A stretch of 64,000 nucleotides of DNA from Aquimarina sp. U1-2 (GCF_017897595.1 NZ_JAGKIK010000006.1:1-64000), one strand, 5' to 3'. Shown: positions 15,890-25,438, counted from the stretch's first letter. Translations and numbers: made by a program. The notes: generated by a model from the sequence alone, not told the origin.

Positions 15890-18325
15890 CTATATGCTTC
15901 CTTTGGGAGTTAGGGGACTTGCCAATCGCAAAATATCACCAAAAACTCCTCTTGCGGTTACTGCTGCTCCAGCACCTGCACCCTGTATTACAATGGGTTG
16001 ATCTCCATACGACTCGGTATAAATTTCGAAGATTGAGTCTGATCCTTTTACTTGTCCTAACGCGCTACTTTCGGGAACAGAAACCAACTTTACATCAAGA
16101 TTTCCTTTCTCTTGTGATAAATCCCCCCAAAGATCGCCAATGTATCGTAAAACGTAACCCGGCTTTTGCGCTTCTTTACTTTTTTGATATGTCGTATCTA
16201 ACTCTGATAATCGTTCTAAAAATAAAGCAGTTTGTCCCTCTCTTAAGTTTTCCGGAATTAAATTTTCAATAGTTACATCTTCAAACTCGTTACACAAATC
16301 TAACTCCCGAGCTAAAATTAATAATTTTCTAGCTACATCATTACCACAAAGGTCTTCTCTGGGATCTGGCTCTGTAAATCCGTTATCAATAGCTTCTTGC
16401 AATACTTCGCTAAATTGTCGTTCTTCAGCAGAAAATGTGTTAAACAAATAACTCAAAGATCCCGAAAAAATTCCTTTAATTCTAGTGATGTTTTCGCCAG
16501 ACAAATGGAGTAATTTGATGGTATCGATTAAGGGTAAACCTGCTCCTACATTAGTTTCATATAGATATTGTTTTTGATTTTCATCTAGTTTTTGTCTTAG
16601 TTCTTTATAAAAATCAAAACGCAATGTATTGGCTACTTTGTTTGATGATACCAAATCAAATCCGTTTTCTATCAAATGGATGTAGTTTTGAGTAAAACTT
16701 TCACTAGCCGTATTATCAATGGCAATTAGGTTTTCCAGGTGATGATCAGTGGCAAACTGGATAATATCTTCGATTGTGTACGGTTTCCCTTGGTTTTTCA
16801 TTTCTTCTTTCCAATCTATCCCCGGACTATCTTTTTGTAGCCATACTTTTTTTGAATTCGCAATAGCGAAGATATTCAGGCGAATTTTTTTTCTTTTCTC
16901 AATTTGTCGTGCCGACTGCAAAATTTGGTCTATAAGTGTTCCCCCAACCAATCCATGACCAAATATAGCCAGATTAATAGTTTTTGAAATCTCAAAAATT
17001 TCACCGTGTATTACATGTAAGGCCTTATGTAATTGTTTTTTCTTAATCACCAAGCTCACGTTTTTACCACTTACTGTATTATTGAATAATAGGGGAACGA
17101 TTTGATTTCTGATCAATGCATTGTATGGCTTATGAAATGTACTTAATTCTTGCCCGATGATCGATAATACTGCTACATCCTGTTCGATAGAGATCGTACT
17201 CATATCCTGTTGATCGAAGTCAATAGCGAACTCTTGCTGTAAAACAGATTTTGCCTTGGTTGCTTTATCGACATCGACTATAAAACTGATACCTCTTTCT
17301 GAAGAACCTTGGGAGATGATGCTTATACTTATATTTTTATGAGCCAATGCACTAAAAATTCTGGCGTCTACACCTACTTTACCCAAAAGCCCTCGACCTT
17401 CTAGACTAATTAGAGCTATATTATCAAGAACGGAAAGTGACCGTATTCCCTTTTTACTTGCTTGCGAAGTGATTAAAGTACCTTGACCCGATGGATCAAA
17501 CGTATTTAATATTCTAAGCGGAATATTTTTTTCTATCAGAGGGATGATGGTTTTAGCATGTAAAATATTCGCTCCAAAATGGGCTAATTCGTTAGCTTCA
17601 CTGAAGGATAGTTTTTCAATTTTTCTGGCACCCGCCACAAGGTCTGGATCTGCGGTATAAATCCCATCAACATGCGTATAATTCTGAAGTTCTTCGGCAT
17701 CTAAATAATTCGCAAGCAACGATGCAGTGTAATTACTTCCGTTTCTTCCCAAAGTAGTGGTTTCATTTTTGGTATTTGAAGCAATAAAGCCGGTAACGAC
17801 ATTCACAGTTACCCCATTATATTTTTGAAAATGCTGTATTACATTATCTTTTGATAGCGTATGTAGAGGTTGTGCGTTACCAAACTCTCCATCGGTCTTA
17901 ATAAGCGTTCTGCTATCGGTATACTTCGCTGTAATATTTTGTTCCTGAAGCAACTGAGTTAATAATTTAGCTGAAATTACTTCTCCCTGGGATAGTACTT
18001 GATCTTTGATTCGTTTACTATAATCTCCTAATAGTGATACTCCTTCAAAAAGTTTTTCTAAGATTTGGTACTCCTCATCAAACTGTATATTAGGAAAATC
18101 TTGAGCTTGTGACTTTTTAAACGCTTCGAATACGTGAATAAAATCTTCGTTACTGCTCGCTTTTTCTAGAATCTCCTCCAATTGATTGGTAGTACTTCCT
18201 CGAGCAGAAAGCACAACGGCAAGTTGTTCGCCATTTTGCACTTTGTCTCGAATAATTTTTACGACCGTTTGCACAGCTTTGACATCTGCTAGTGATTTAC
18301 CACCGAATTTTAAAATTTTCATCAA
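15890..18325 (-). CDS. thrA: Bifunctional aspartate kinase / homoserine dehydrogenase I
   Basis: An 811-residue fusion. The aspartokinase half opens with MKILKFGGKSLADVKAV and has VVTGFIASN and TTLGRNGSNYTA. Two ACT-like regulatory stretches follow (about 310-440). The homoserine dehydrogenase half begins near 450 with LAIFGHGLVGGTL and has the catalytic region GLPLIDTIKLL, GSLSYLFNTF and EPDPREDLCGNDVARKLLILARE. It makes homoserine from aspartate for the neighbouring MetX. The family normally ends near GVFGDILRLA; here ten more residues (ASPLTPKGSI) are encoded by a palindromic repeat that has entered the gene's 3' end. The gene starts 18 bp after metX. Confidence 0.97.
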   Translation of the reverse strand: MMKILKFGGKSLADVKAVQTVVKIIRDKVQNGEQLAVVLSARGSTTNQLEEILEKASSNEDFIHVFEAFKKSQAQDFPNIQFDEEYQILEKLFEGVSLLGDYSKRIKDQVLSQGEVISAKLLTQLLQEQNITAKYTDSRTLIKTDGEFGNAQPLHTLSKDNVIQHFQKYNGVTVNVVTGFIASNTKNETTTLGRNGSNYTASLLANYLDAEELQNYTHVDGIYTADPDLVAGARKIEKLSFSEANELAHFGANILHAKTIIPLIEKNIPLRILNTFDPSGQGTLITSQASKKGIRSLSVLDNIALISLEGRGLLGKVGVDARIFSALAHKNISISIISQGSSERGISFIVDVDKATKAKSVLQQEFAIDFDQQDMSTISIEQDVAVLSIIGQELSTFHKPYNALIRNQIVPLLFNNTVSGKNVSLVIKKKQLHKALHVIHGEIFEISKTINLAIFGHGLVGGTLIDQILQSARQIEKRKKIRLNIFAIANSKKVWLQKDSPGIDWKEEMKNQGKPYTIEDIIQFATDHHLENLIAIDNTASESFTQNYIHLIENGFDLVSSNKVANTLRFDFYKELRQKLDENQKQYLYETNVGAGLPLIDTIKLLHLSGENITRIKGIFSGSLSYLFNTFSAEERQFSEVLQEAIDNGFTEPDPREDLCGNDVARKLLILARELDLCNEFEDVTIENLIPENLREGQTALFLERLSELDTTYQKSKEAQKPGYVLRYIGDLWGDLSQEKGNLDVKLVSVPESSALGQVKGSDSIFEIYTESYGDQPIVIQGAGAGAAVTARGVFGDILRLASPLTPKGSI
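15898..15917. repeat. Palindromic repeat at the 3' end of thrA
   Basis: TTCCTTTGGGAGTTAGGGGA encodes the last residues (SPLTPKGS) of ThrA on the minus strand. The GGGAGTTAGGGG core is identical to that in cobA at 7587-7607. Confidence 0.75.
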
Positions 18326-18343
18326 ATTACTTTTAATTCACTT

Positions 18344-19306
18344 CTAAAAAACATCTTTTAGTAACCTATTCAATTGTTCATATTCAATTAAAAATGCATC
18401 ATGCCCGTGAATGGAATCGATTATCCCATGGGTTACATTTTGCTTCACCTCCTTAAGTGTAGTGTATGTGATACGATCTTCGGTAAGCGTGAAGAATATA
18501 TCAGAATTGACACTTATTAAATGTATGTTTGATGTTATGTTTTTGACAACGTCCAAAAAACCTCCACGTTTATAGGTTATATCAATATTAGCTAATATGT
18601 AATTAAGTTGTTTGTAAGCTGATAATTCGAATCGAGCATCCAGTTTTTCTCCATGATGTAGAAGCCAACTTTCAATATTAAACATATTTTGCTCATGGTT
18701 ATAACTTCTCTTAAACCTGGCGCTAAACGACTCTGGAGATCTATATAGTATCATTGCATGTAATCTGGCATCATGTACGGGGTTTTTTGAGTTTAAAAGC
18801 AGTTGCTCTTGTATCAAACAATTGGCTTTTAACCAATCTGTAGCTTTCCAATCACAAGCTATCGGAATCAGATGTTCTATAAAATCAGGACGTAATGCTG
18901 CCAATTCCCAGGCAATTCCTCCTCCTAACGACCCTCCTATAACAGCGAACAGTTTTTTAATATTTAACGTTTCTAATCCTTTTAAAAAAATATGAGCTAT
19001 ATCTCGTGCTTTAAATATTTTATAATTCTCAAACACCTGTGTTTTAGCTTCGCCATATCCATTACCCGGTATATTAAATGCGAGAACGGTATATTGGTCT
19101 GTATCAATACATTTTTCTTTACCAATAAGACTATTCCACCATCCTCTTTCACCACAAACCTTAGAATTGCCAGTTAACGCATGATTTACCAATACAATTG
19201 GCGCTTCGAACAAAGGTTTTCCAAAGATTTCATAGGTTAAAGAAATATCTTCTACATGGGCACCTTCTATCGTCGTAAAGTTAGAAATAGATATACGTTG
19301 AAGCAT
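18344..19306 (-). CDS. metX: Homoserine O-acetyltransferase-like alpha/beta hydrolase (MetX family)
   Basis: A 320-residue alpha/beta-hydrolase-fold acyltransferase. It has the oxyanion region VNHALTGNSKVCG, the nucleophile elbow GGSLGGG (Ser126), the acid in SVNSDIFF (Asp269) and the His in SIHGHDAFL (His302). These match homoserine O-acetyltransferases, although the protein is somewhat shorter than the usual 350-380 residues. It should transfer acetyl from acetyl-CoA to homoserine for MetY downstream of the same riboswitch. It sits between metY (27 bp gap) and thrA (18 bp gap). Whether it uses acetyl- or succinyl-CoA cannot be read with certainty from the sequence. Confidence 0.9.
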   Translation of the reverse strand: MLQRISISNFTTIEGAHVEDISLTYEIFGKPLFEAPIVLVNHALTGNSKVCGERGWWNSLIGKEKCIDTDQYTVLAFNIPGNGYGEAKTQVFENYKIFKARDIAHIFLKGLETLNIKKLFAVIGGSLGGGIAWELAALRPDFIEHLIPIACDWKATDWLKANCLIQEQLLLNSKNPVHDARLHAMILYRSPESFSARFKRSYNHEQNMFNIESWLLHHGEKLDARFELSAYKQLNYILANIDITYKRGGFLDVVKNITSNIHLISVNSDIFFTLTEDRITYTTLKEVKQNVTHGIIDSIHGHDAFLIEYEQLNRLLKDVF

Positions 19307-19333
19307 AATGGCAGTTTCTATATTACTTTTGGA

Positions 19334-20623
19334 TTACTTTACCGTTTCCCGAACCTTTGAAAAAGCCAATGCTAAATCGTTCTTAAGATCTTCTACATCT
19401 TCTAAGCCTACAGACAATCGAATTAAATCCTGGGTAACCCCTGTAGACACTTGCTGCTCGTCGGTAAGTTGTTGATGAGTCGTACTGGCCGGGTGTATAA
19501 TCAATGATTTTGAATCTCCTATATTTGCCAATAATGAAAAAATAGCAGTTTCATTGGCTATGGTTTTTGCAGCATCAAATCCGCCCTTAACTCCAAATGT
19601 AATAATACCGCTTTGCCCTTTTGGCAAATACTCTTTAGCCAAAATGTGATACGTGTCATTTTCTAATCCGGGATACTTAACCCAGTTCACCTCATGTTGT
19701 TGTTCTAACCATTTTGCAAGTTCTAAGGCGTTTTCACTGTGCTTTTTGATTCTAATATCGAGTGTTTCTAACCCTTGTAAAATCTGAAATGCATTAAAAG
19801 GGCTCAACGCTGCCCCATGATCACGTAAACCTTCGATTCGCACTTTGGCAATAAAAGCCGCAGGACCCAAAGCCTCATGATACACCAGACCATGATACCC
19901 TGCCGAAGGCTCTGTAAACTCTGGAAACTTTCCACTTGACCAATCAAAAGTCCCTGCGTCGATAACTACTCCGCCTAAAGAAGTTCCGTTACCGCTAATG
20001 TATTTGGTAAGCGAATGGATTACAATGTTTGCCCCATATGTTATAGGATTTAGCAATGCTGGTGTTGCCACTGTATTATCTACAATTAAAGGAAGTTTGT
20101 GTGTCTTAGCTTCAGCAGCTATTGCTTTAAGATCTAGCACATCGAGTTTAGGGTTTCCTAAAGATTCAACAAAAAATACTCGAGTGTTTTCCTGTACTGC
20201 ATTTTTAAAATTGGTGGCATTAGAAGGATCTACAAAAGTTGTTGTGATTCCAAACCTGGGCAATGTTACATTTAAAAGATTGTAGGTTCCGCCATAAAGA
20301 CTACTTGATGCTACAATATGGTCTCCAGATTTTAATAATGTAAGCAATGTAGTATTGATCGCCGCCGTTCCCGAAGCAGTAACTACTGCGGCTATACCAC
20401 CTTCCAAAGCTGCTAAACGTTGCTCTAATATATCGTTTGTTGGATTGTTTAGACGTGTGTAAATATAGCCTGTTTCTGATAGATTAAATAAGTTGGCTGC
20501 ATGATCAGCGTCTTTAAAAACATAAGACGTAGTTTGATAAATCGGAATAGCTCGAGTTCCACCATTTGAGGAGACATCATGTCCCGCATGTAAAGCTTCA
20601 GTTGCAAATTTTTTAGTACTCAT
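19334..20623 (-). CDS. metY: O-acetylhomoserine aminocarboxypropyltransferase (sulfhydrylase)
   Basis: About 429 residues of the Cys/Met PLP family. It begins MSTKKFATEALHAGHD and has PIYQTTSYVF, YTRLNNPTND, TASGTAAIN and the PLP lysine in HSLTKYISGNGTSLGG (Lys207 from this start). The long insert around YHGLVYHEALGPAAF is typical of O-acetylhomoserine sulfhydrylase and separates it from MetZ. It uses sulfide to make homocysteine. I chose the ATG at 20623, preceded by GAGAAAT, over the frame's upstream start at 20692, which adds 23 non-conserved residues. The 170-nt leader starts with a SAM-I riboswitch. Confidence 0.95.
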   Translation of the reverse strand: MSTKKFATEALHAGHDVSSNGGTRAIPIYQTTSYVFKDADHAANLFNLSETGYIYTRLNNPTNDILEQRLAALEGGIAAVVTASGTAAINTTLLTLLKSGDHIVASSSLYGGTYNLLNVTLPRFGITTTFVDPSNATNFKNAVQENTRVFFVESLGNPKLDVLDLKAIAAEAKTHKLPLIVDNTVATPALLNPITYGANIVIHSLTKYISGNGTSLGGVVIDAGTFDWSSGKFPEFTEPSAGYHGLVYHEALGPAAFIAKVRIEGLRDHGAALSPFNAFQILQGLETLDIRIKKHSENALELAKWLEQQHEVNWVKYPGLENDTYHILAKEYLPKGQSGIITFGVKGGFDAAKTIANETAIFSLLANIGDSKSLIIHPASTTHQQLTDEQQVSTGVTQDLIRLSVGLEDVEDLKNDLALAFSKVRETVK

Positions 20624-20747
20624 ATTTCTCTTTTTAGGTTCTGGTTGCTTACAGCATACAGATTGATTTGAAATCTTAAGACAATGTCTCAAAATATTTA
20701 AAATTCAAATACATCAAACACTACGTTATCTATTTGTGTGCTCAGAA

Positions 20748-20788
20748 AATTAAAAAGAAAGAAAACTACAATTACGAGAAAGTAATTG
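20748..20788 (-). terminator. Candidate expression-platform terminator of the metY riboswitch
   Basis: On the minus strand CAATTAC and GTAATTG (20782-20788 and 20769-20775) form a 7-bp hairpin followed at once by a U-rich tail (TAGTTTTCTTTCTTTTT). It starts 7 nt after the closing stem of the SAM-I aptamer, where a SAM-dependent terminator would be expected. The stem is AT-rich and weak. Confidence 0.5.
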
Positions 20789-20794
20789 CGTTGG

Positions 20795-20908
20795 AGTTAT
20801 CTTTTCCCAGTATACCGGGATAGAATTTAGCACCTTCTTTAACTATAAAAACTATAAAGGGTTGCTAAGGTTTCATAGGGTCTACTCCCTCCACCTTTCT
20901 TAATAACT
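20795..20908 (-). promoter_or_regulatory. SAM-I riboswitch (S-box) upstream of metY
   Basis: The minus strand reads AGTTATTAAGAAAGGTGGAGG at its start (closing P1 with AGATAACT at 20795-20802), then ACCCTATGAAACC, TTAGCAACCC and AAGGTGCTAAATTCTATCCC. These are the conserved S-box blocks. GTATACTGGGA with TCCCGG gives P4. It should sense SAM and repress metY-metX-thrA when SAM is plentiful. Core and promoter spacing match the copy upstream of metH. Confidence 0.94.
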
Positions 20909-20934
20909 GTCCAAAATGTATAAGAAACTTGAAG

Positions 20935-20963
20935 CAAAACTACTATTATTTTTTGAACCACAA
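20935..20963 (-). promoter_or_regulatory. Promoter of the metY riboswitch operon
   Basis: TTG (20961-20963), an 18-bp spacer and TAGTTTTG (20935-20942) match the Bacteroidota sigma-A promoter (TTG, 17-19 bp, TAnnTTTG). Transcription would start about 20 nt before the aptamer. Confidence 0.75.
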
Positions 20964-21051
20964 TGTTTTTTGGGTAAAAAAATTAAGATGCTGATCTGCT
21001 CAATAATTTTTTAGATCTGTGTTTAGAGAATTAATCAAACGTTAAATCCTT

Positions 21052-21139
21052 TTGTGTATGCTCATTTTTTTTACCTTTGCCAAAATATTTTTTAGGGATA
21101 GATTTGACTGATTGCAACCCTGCTCTACTGTTATATTTG
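21052..21139 (+). promoter_or_regulatory. Two tandem promoters of metK
   Basis: Two good matches to the Bacteroidota consensus: TTG (21052-21054), 17 bp, TACCTTTG (21072-21079); and TTG (21112-21114), 17 bp, TATATTTG (21132-21139). The second would start transcription about 100 nt before metK. No SAM riboswitch is visible in this leader, unlike metY and metH. Confidence 0.65.
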
Positions 21140-21245
21140 GAATAGTTACCAATACAACAAAAATGCTAAAGCAGTTCGATACAAAATACTTATCGAAAAT
21201 CAACGTCGTCTTATCATTTCTTCCTGTATAACAAAACGATAAAGA

Positions 21246-22502
21246 ATGGCATATTTATTTACTTCGGAAAGTGTTTCTGAAGGACACCCAGATAAAGTAG
21301 CAGATCAAATTAGTGATGCATTATTAGACAATTTCTTAGCTTTTGACCCCGACTCTAAAGTAGCCTGTGAAACACTGGTAACGACGGGGCAGGTTGTTCT
21401 GGCCGGAGAAGTAAAGTCTCAAACATATCTCGATGTTCAAAACATTGCTAGAGCTGTGATTAACAACATAGGATATACTGAAGGCTCTTATCAATTTAGT
21501 GGTGATTCTTGCGGAGTAATATCCTTAATTCACGAGCAATCCCAAGACATTAACCAGGGAGTAGATCGTGAAACAAAAGAAGAACAAGGGGCCGGGGATC
21601 AAGGAATGATGTTTGGATATGCCACTAAAGAAACAGCCAACTTTATGCCCTTGGCATTAGATATATCACACAAGATTCTTATCGAACTTGCCAAGTTGAG
21701 GCGCGAGGGCAAAGAAATCGAATACTTACGTCCTGATTCTAAAAGTCAGGTTACTATTGAGTATAGCGATGATAATATTCCACAACGAATAGTTGCCATA
21801 GTGGTGTCTACCCAACATGATGATTTTGATAGTAATGACGAAGTAATGTTAAGTAAAATCAAAAAAGATATTATTTCAATTTTAATCCCTAGGGTTGTTG
21901 CACAATTACCAGAATATGTTCAGCAATTATTTAATGAGGATATATTGTACCATATTAATCCTACTGGAAAATTTGTAATTGGAGGTCCACATGGTGACAC
22001 TGGTCTTACCGGGAGAAAAATTATCGTAGATACGTATGGAGGAAAAGGTGCCCATGGCGGAGGAGCATTTTCAGGAAAAGACCCAAGTAAAGTAGATCGG
22101 TCGGCAGCGTATGCTTCTAGGCATATTGCAAAAAACCTGGTTGCAGCAGGTGTTGCGAACGAAGTGCTTGTTCAGGTTTCGTATGCTATAGGTGTTGTAG
22201 AACCTACTTCAATTTTTGTAGATACTTATGGTACCAGCTCACTTAATTTGACCGATGGTGAAATTGCTGAAAAAGTAGGCGAAATTTTTGATATGCGACC
22301 AGCAGCAATCGAAAAAAGGCTCAAATTACGGAATCCTATATATCTTGAAACTGCTGCTTACGGACATATGGGTAAGGAGCCGAAAACGATTACCAAAGTA
22401 TTCGAGAGTCCGTACTCTGGAAAAATAGAAAAAGAAGTAGAGCTTTTCACTTGGGAAAAATTAGACTTTGTCGATAAAGTAAAAAGTGCTTTTAAACTTT
22501 AG
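21246..22502 (+). CDS. metK: S-adenosylmethionine synthetase
   Basis: A 418-residue methionine adenosyltransferase. It has [17 protein letters not shown] at the N-terminus (ATP- and Mg-binding), the flexible loop region [12 protein letters not shown] (about 117-128), the conserved [15 protein letters not shown], and the P-loop-like [19 protein letters not shown] near 270-288. It makes SAM from methionine and ATP in the cytosol. It is divergent from the methionine operon and separated by two regulatory leaders, so the product of the divergent pathway is the ligand that switches off metY and metH. Confidence 0.98.
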   Translation: MAYLFTSESVSEGHPDKVADQISDALLDNFLAFDPDSKVACETLVTTGQVVLAGEVKSQTYLDVQNIARAVINNIGYTEGSYQFSGDSCGVISLIHEQSQDINQGVDRETKEEQGAGDQGMMFGYATKETANFMPLALDISHKILIELAKLRREGKEIEYLRPDSKSQVTIEYSDDNIPQRIVAIVVSTQHDDFDSNDEVMLSKIKKDIISILIPRVVAQLPEYVQQLFNEDILYHINPTGKFVIGGPHGDTGLTGRKIIVDTYGGKGAHGGGAFSGKDPSKVDRSAAYASRHIAKNLVAAGVANEVLVQVSYAIGVVEPTSIFVDTYGTSSLNLTDGEIAEKVGEIFDMRPAAIEKRLKLRNPIYLETAAYGHMGKEPKTITKVFESPYSGKIEKEVELFTWEKLDFVDKVKSAFKL

Positions 22503-22889
22503 AATTAAAGCATCGCTTATTGTGCTTTATCTTCAGTTTATCCGATATTATAAACTGTATGTCGATTTTTGAGGAATACCTCGAAAAAATGAGGTTTTTC
22601 CGTAGCTTCAAGTCATCTATTATCCTTATTTTTACAATACTAATATTCAGATACATAATGTATCTTATCGGGGAAACGTATTAGTGTTTTAAGAAACTGA
22701 TTTGTTGTTTTTTACGAAATGAAAGTACTATTTTTTGCATAGTATTGTAAAGAGATCGAGTAAACTACCTTGGGGTAGCTTTAAAGGGTATTCGTTAAAA
22801 ACAATTTTTCAATTTCGAGGCAAGCCTTGGGGTATTATACTCTTTGGCGGTGCCAATAAAATTGTACACATATCAAAAATTTTAGGGAA
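22503..22889. other. Intergenic region after metK
   Basis: No gene is visible. A weak stem AAAGCA/TGCTTT (22507-22528) follows metK. A hairpin-like GAGGTTTTTCC stretch lies near 22590, and the first copy of the roughly 105-bp dispersed repeat occupies 22759-22860. Confidence 0.6.
22759..22860 (+). repeat. Dispersed repeat family A, copy 1
   Basis: Starts AGTAAACTACCTTGGGG, has an AT-rich middle, then TTTCGAGGCAAGCCTTGGGG and TTTGGCGGTGCCAATAAA. It aligns end to end with the copies at 29565 and 60362. It contains small hairpins (CTACC..GGTAG; TTGGC GGT GCCAA) and lies 29 bp before a plus-strand gene. Confidence 0.85.
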
Positions 22890-23258
22890 ATGAAATTAGG
22901 TTTTTTATGTATAGTCTCGTTTTTATGTATGAGTAGTATTTCTTCTTTTGGTCAGGATTTTAAAAATGACCTTACTTCAGTAAAAACTATTGACGACAAA
23001 ATTCAAAAAGAGAAATATAATTCTAATGAAGTCGCTACGGCTGACAGGTTAGTTTTAAGAACCTCTTTAGAAAACATATCAAAAAAAGACAAAGCATTTT
23101 TCAGCAAAAAAGAATGGAGAAAAATCAAAAGGCAACTTTCTAAAAACAAAAAAAGATTTACAAAAGTTGAAAATAGTATTCATACGTACAAAACGGTAGA
23201 TACCATTTTCATTGATACGCCTATACAAACTACAAAATCACGTTTATCGAGTTGGTAA
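22890..23258 (+). CDS. Small secreted protein of unknown function
   Basis: I do not recognise this 122-residue protein. Residues 1-21 form a signal peptide (KLGFLCIVSFLCMSSISSFG followed by Q). The mature part is lysine-rich and helical: SLENISKKDKAFFSKKEWRKIKRQLSKNKKRF near 70-101. The C-terminus (KTVDTIFIDTPIQTTKSRLSSW) is more beta-like. No lipobox cysteine follows the signal peptide, so it is probably periplasmic. It has its own upstream repeat copy and no obvious operon partner. Confidence 0.7.
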   Translation: MKLGFLCIVSFLCMSSISSFGQDFKNDLTSVKTIDDKIQKEKYNSNEVATADRLVLRTSLENISKKDKAFFSKKEWRKIKRQLSKNKKRFTKVENSIHTYKTVDTIFIDTPIQTTKSRLSSW

Positions 23259-23322
23259 TGTTCTATTTTTCTTGTGAACCGGTTGCAGATTTTTTCAATT
23301 AACTTGAAAATACTGGTATAAA

Positions 23323-24513
23323 TTATCGTGATTTTTTTGCAGTTCTATACTTATGATATTTTTTAATCATCTGATTTTTAAGTTCAAAGCTTGTTTTTAA
23401 TATGTGAGGTCGCATAACTTCTTGTAAAGAACCCAATCTTTTATATAATTTAGATTTTATTGATTTTTTGTACTGGTCATAATACAACACCAAAGTACAA
23501 ATCGCAATCACGAATAGAATAGCACCAATTATAGTCTCTATCAAAGATAAATTGTGGTAGAAAAATCGACTAAGTCCTAATCCAAACCAACTACCGTATA
23601 ATACAAAAAAATGCACGATATAAATGGAAAGTGTTTGGCTTCCTATCTTGGTTATTAAAGAATGTGAGATATGATTTCTAATACTAATAAAAAAAGCAAA
23701 AAGAATACATACATTCCCCAATCGAATGAATAAAAAGTTATTATAAGCTACAGATTTGAAAATTTGAAAACCTGTGGTGGTATGTAACATCATAAATACT
23801 TTGGATGAATAGAATATCAAGAATATACCCACCACCGAAAGTGCTAAAATTGCATAACGATACAATTTAGGGTGCTCTTTATATTTGAAAAACAACATCC
23901 CTATAAACCCTCCTAAACTTACATAACCAAACCATGGGAATAACGTAAAAATTGATCCATTTTTAGACGTAAAATAATTACTTATCGTTTGTGGTAAAAA
24001 CGAAAGCATGAATTGATCATAGACTGGTTGTAAAATAAAAATAGCCAGCCCCAGTACTAATAATATATATTGAAATGACTGTATATGATAACGATGTATC
24101 ATCAAATACAGGCCTATCAATAATAAAAGTGAAGTGCCTATACACTGCAAAACATCAACGTAGAAAAAAGAAGGATTTAATGTTCCTTCGAAAACCGCAA
24201 AGAAACTCAAGCGTAACAGATATCCCCAAAATATCACTTTTATTGCTCTTCGTATCCCCTTTAAAACTCTTGGATTTTCAAAACCAGAGTGTTGTTGTCT
24301 AACTAATAAATACGTAAAAACAAACCCGGTAATTGTAAAAAATAGCGGGGCCGTAACTCCTCTAAAATACGCCCAGATCGTATAAAAAGTATTACTCTCG
24401 ACCCGAAAATTATCCCCTAAAAGTGCATGTACAAAATGACCTTGCAACATCATAATGATGGCAAACGCTCGTATAGCATCCAAAAAATACAGTCTTTTCA
24501 CGGGCTTATTCAT
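23323..24513 (-). CDS. DUF1624-type multi-pass membrane protein (acyltransferase-like)
   Basis: About 396 residues with roughly ten hydrophobic segments. The N-terminus KRLYFLDAIRAFAIIMMLQGHFVHAL contains the DxxR...GH signature of the heparan-alpha-glucosaminide N-acetyltransferase-like DUF1624 family, and FFTITGFVFTYLL follows. Members are predicted inner-membrane acyltransferases, with YeiB-like and OafA-like relatives; the substrate is unknown. I chose the ATG that gives MNKPVKRLYFLD; starts 4 and 8 codons upstream are also in frame. It is convergent with the small secreted protein gene and divergent from the DoxX gene. Confidence 0.8.
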   Translation of the reverse strand: MNKPVKRLYFLDAIRAFAIIMMLQGHFVHALLGDNFRVESNTFYTIWAYFRGVTAPLFFTITGFVFTYLLVRQQHSGFENPRVLKGIRRAIKVIFWGYLLRLSFFAVFEGTLNPSFFYVDVLQCIGTSLLLLIGLYLMIHRYHIQSFQYILLVLGLAIFILQPVYDQFMLSFLPQTISNYFTSKNGSIFTLFPWFGYVSLGGFIGMLFFKYKEHPKLYRYAILALSVVGIFLIFYSSKVFMMLHTTTGFQIFKSVAYNNFLFIRLGNVCILFAFFISIRNHISHSLITKIGSQTLSIYIVHFFVLYGSWFGLGLSRFFYHNLSLIETIIGAILFVIAICTLVLYYDQYKKSIKSKLYKRLGSLQEVMRPHILKTSFELKNQMIKKYHKYRTAKKSR

Positions 24514-24765
24514 GATTATTAACATGTTATCATTCAAACGAATACAAAACTTCTATATTGCTCGTATGACCCGACAAAAGTAGTTTTTTTTAAACTATTT
24601 TTTATGGATTGTACATCAATTAGTGTATATCAATTTCTGTAAGATTTTACTTAAGAAATTATCCTTGTAACCCTTACTACTGTTAATTTATAAGGTTTTT
24701 ACCTTCTAAATTTGATTTTTAATCCTTTTCGCTCTAACAATTTCTTAACTATTAAAACGTTACCT

Positions 24766-25176
24766 ATGAAGTATAAACAACCTAAATATCAATCTATGAA
24801 TCCGAAAGTTGTCTTGGGAATCAGAATAGTTTTTGGCTTGGCCATTCTATTCTTTGGATGCAATAAATTATTTTACTTTATGGATCCCCCTGCTCCTTCC
24901 ACAAAAATTGCCGGAAGTTTTTTAAGAGTTTTAGTATCATCCAAAACTATGATGTTGGTCGCTATTGTTGAAATCTGTGCAGGAATAGCCTTACTTGCCA
25001 ATAGGTTTGTTCCTTTAATGATGGTGATTTTAATGAGTGTATCTGTTAACGCATTTTTATATCACCTCAAACTAGATATCAAACACTGGTACATTGGTGT
25101 GGTATTTTTGGGACTCAATATTTTGATGCTTTATATTTACAAGGATCAATATAAGGATCTGCTCAAATCTCAATAG
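24766..25176 (+). CDS. DoxX-like membrane protein
   Basis: A protein of about 136 residues with four predicted membrane segments (about 14-30, 53-72, 77-95 and 102-121) separated by short loops, in the pattern of the DoxX/DoxD family. It begins with the polar MKYKQPKYQSMNPKV and contains GLAILFFGCNKLFYFMDPP and EICAGIALL. The function of such small quinone-linked membrane proteins is poorly defined. The start used is the ATG; a TTG 18 codons upstream extends the frame without support. A strong terminator follows. Confidence 0.8.
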   Translation: MKYKQPKYQSMNPKVVLGIRIVFGLAILFFGCNKLFYFMDPPAPSTKIAGSFLRVLVSSKTMMLVAIVEICAGIALLANRFVPLMMVILMSVSVNAFLYHLKLDIKHWYIGVVFLGLNILMLYIYKDQYKDLLKSQ

Positions 25177-25192
25177 CAGTCACCAAAACGAC

Positions 25193-25222
25193 AAAAAGAT
25201 GCTCTAAACGGCATCTTTTTTT
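25193..25222 (+). terminator. Intrinsic terminator after the DoxX gene
   Basis: AAAAAGATGC, an 8-nt loop and GCATCTTTTTTT form a 10-bp stem with a T-run. The 25223-25438 gap that follows holds AT-rich DNA and a short GGCAAGCCTTG fragment near 25324 like part of repeat family A. Confidence 0.9.
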
Positions 25223-25438
25223 GTTTTTATTATTTTTATACTAATATCCGATCCGGTATTTAGGTGAATGGGGGCCCCAAGTCAGGACTGTAATATGTGG
25301 TTCGCACTTAATATTTATTTTAAGGCAAGCCTTGCAGCGTTTGAATCTTTCAAATTCTTACCAATCCTTTTCTAGTTCCTCATAAAATCCACTATATTTA
25401 CTCCCTAACTTAAATTCCCCCCAAAAAAACAATCGAAT

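Noticed and set aside
21140..21245. SAM riboswitch before metK
   Set aside because: None of the S-box blocks are present in this leader.
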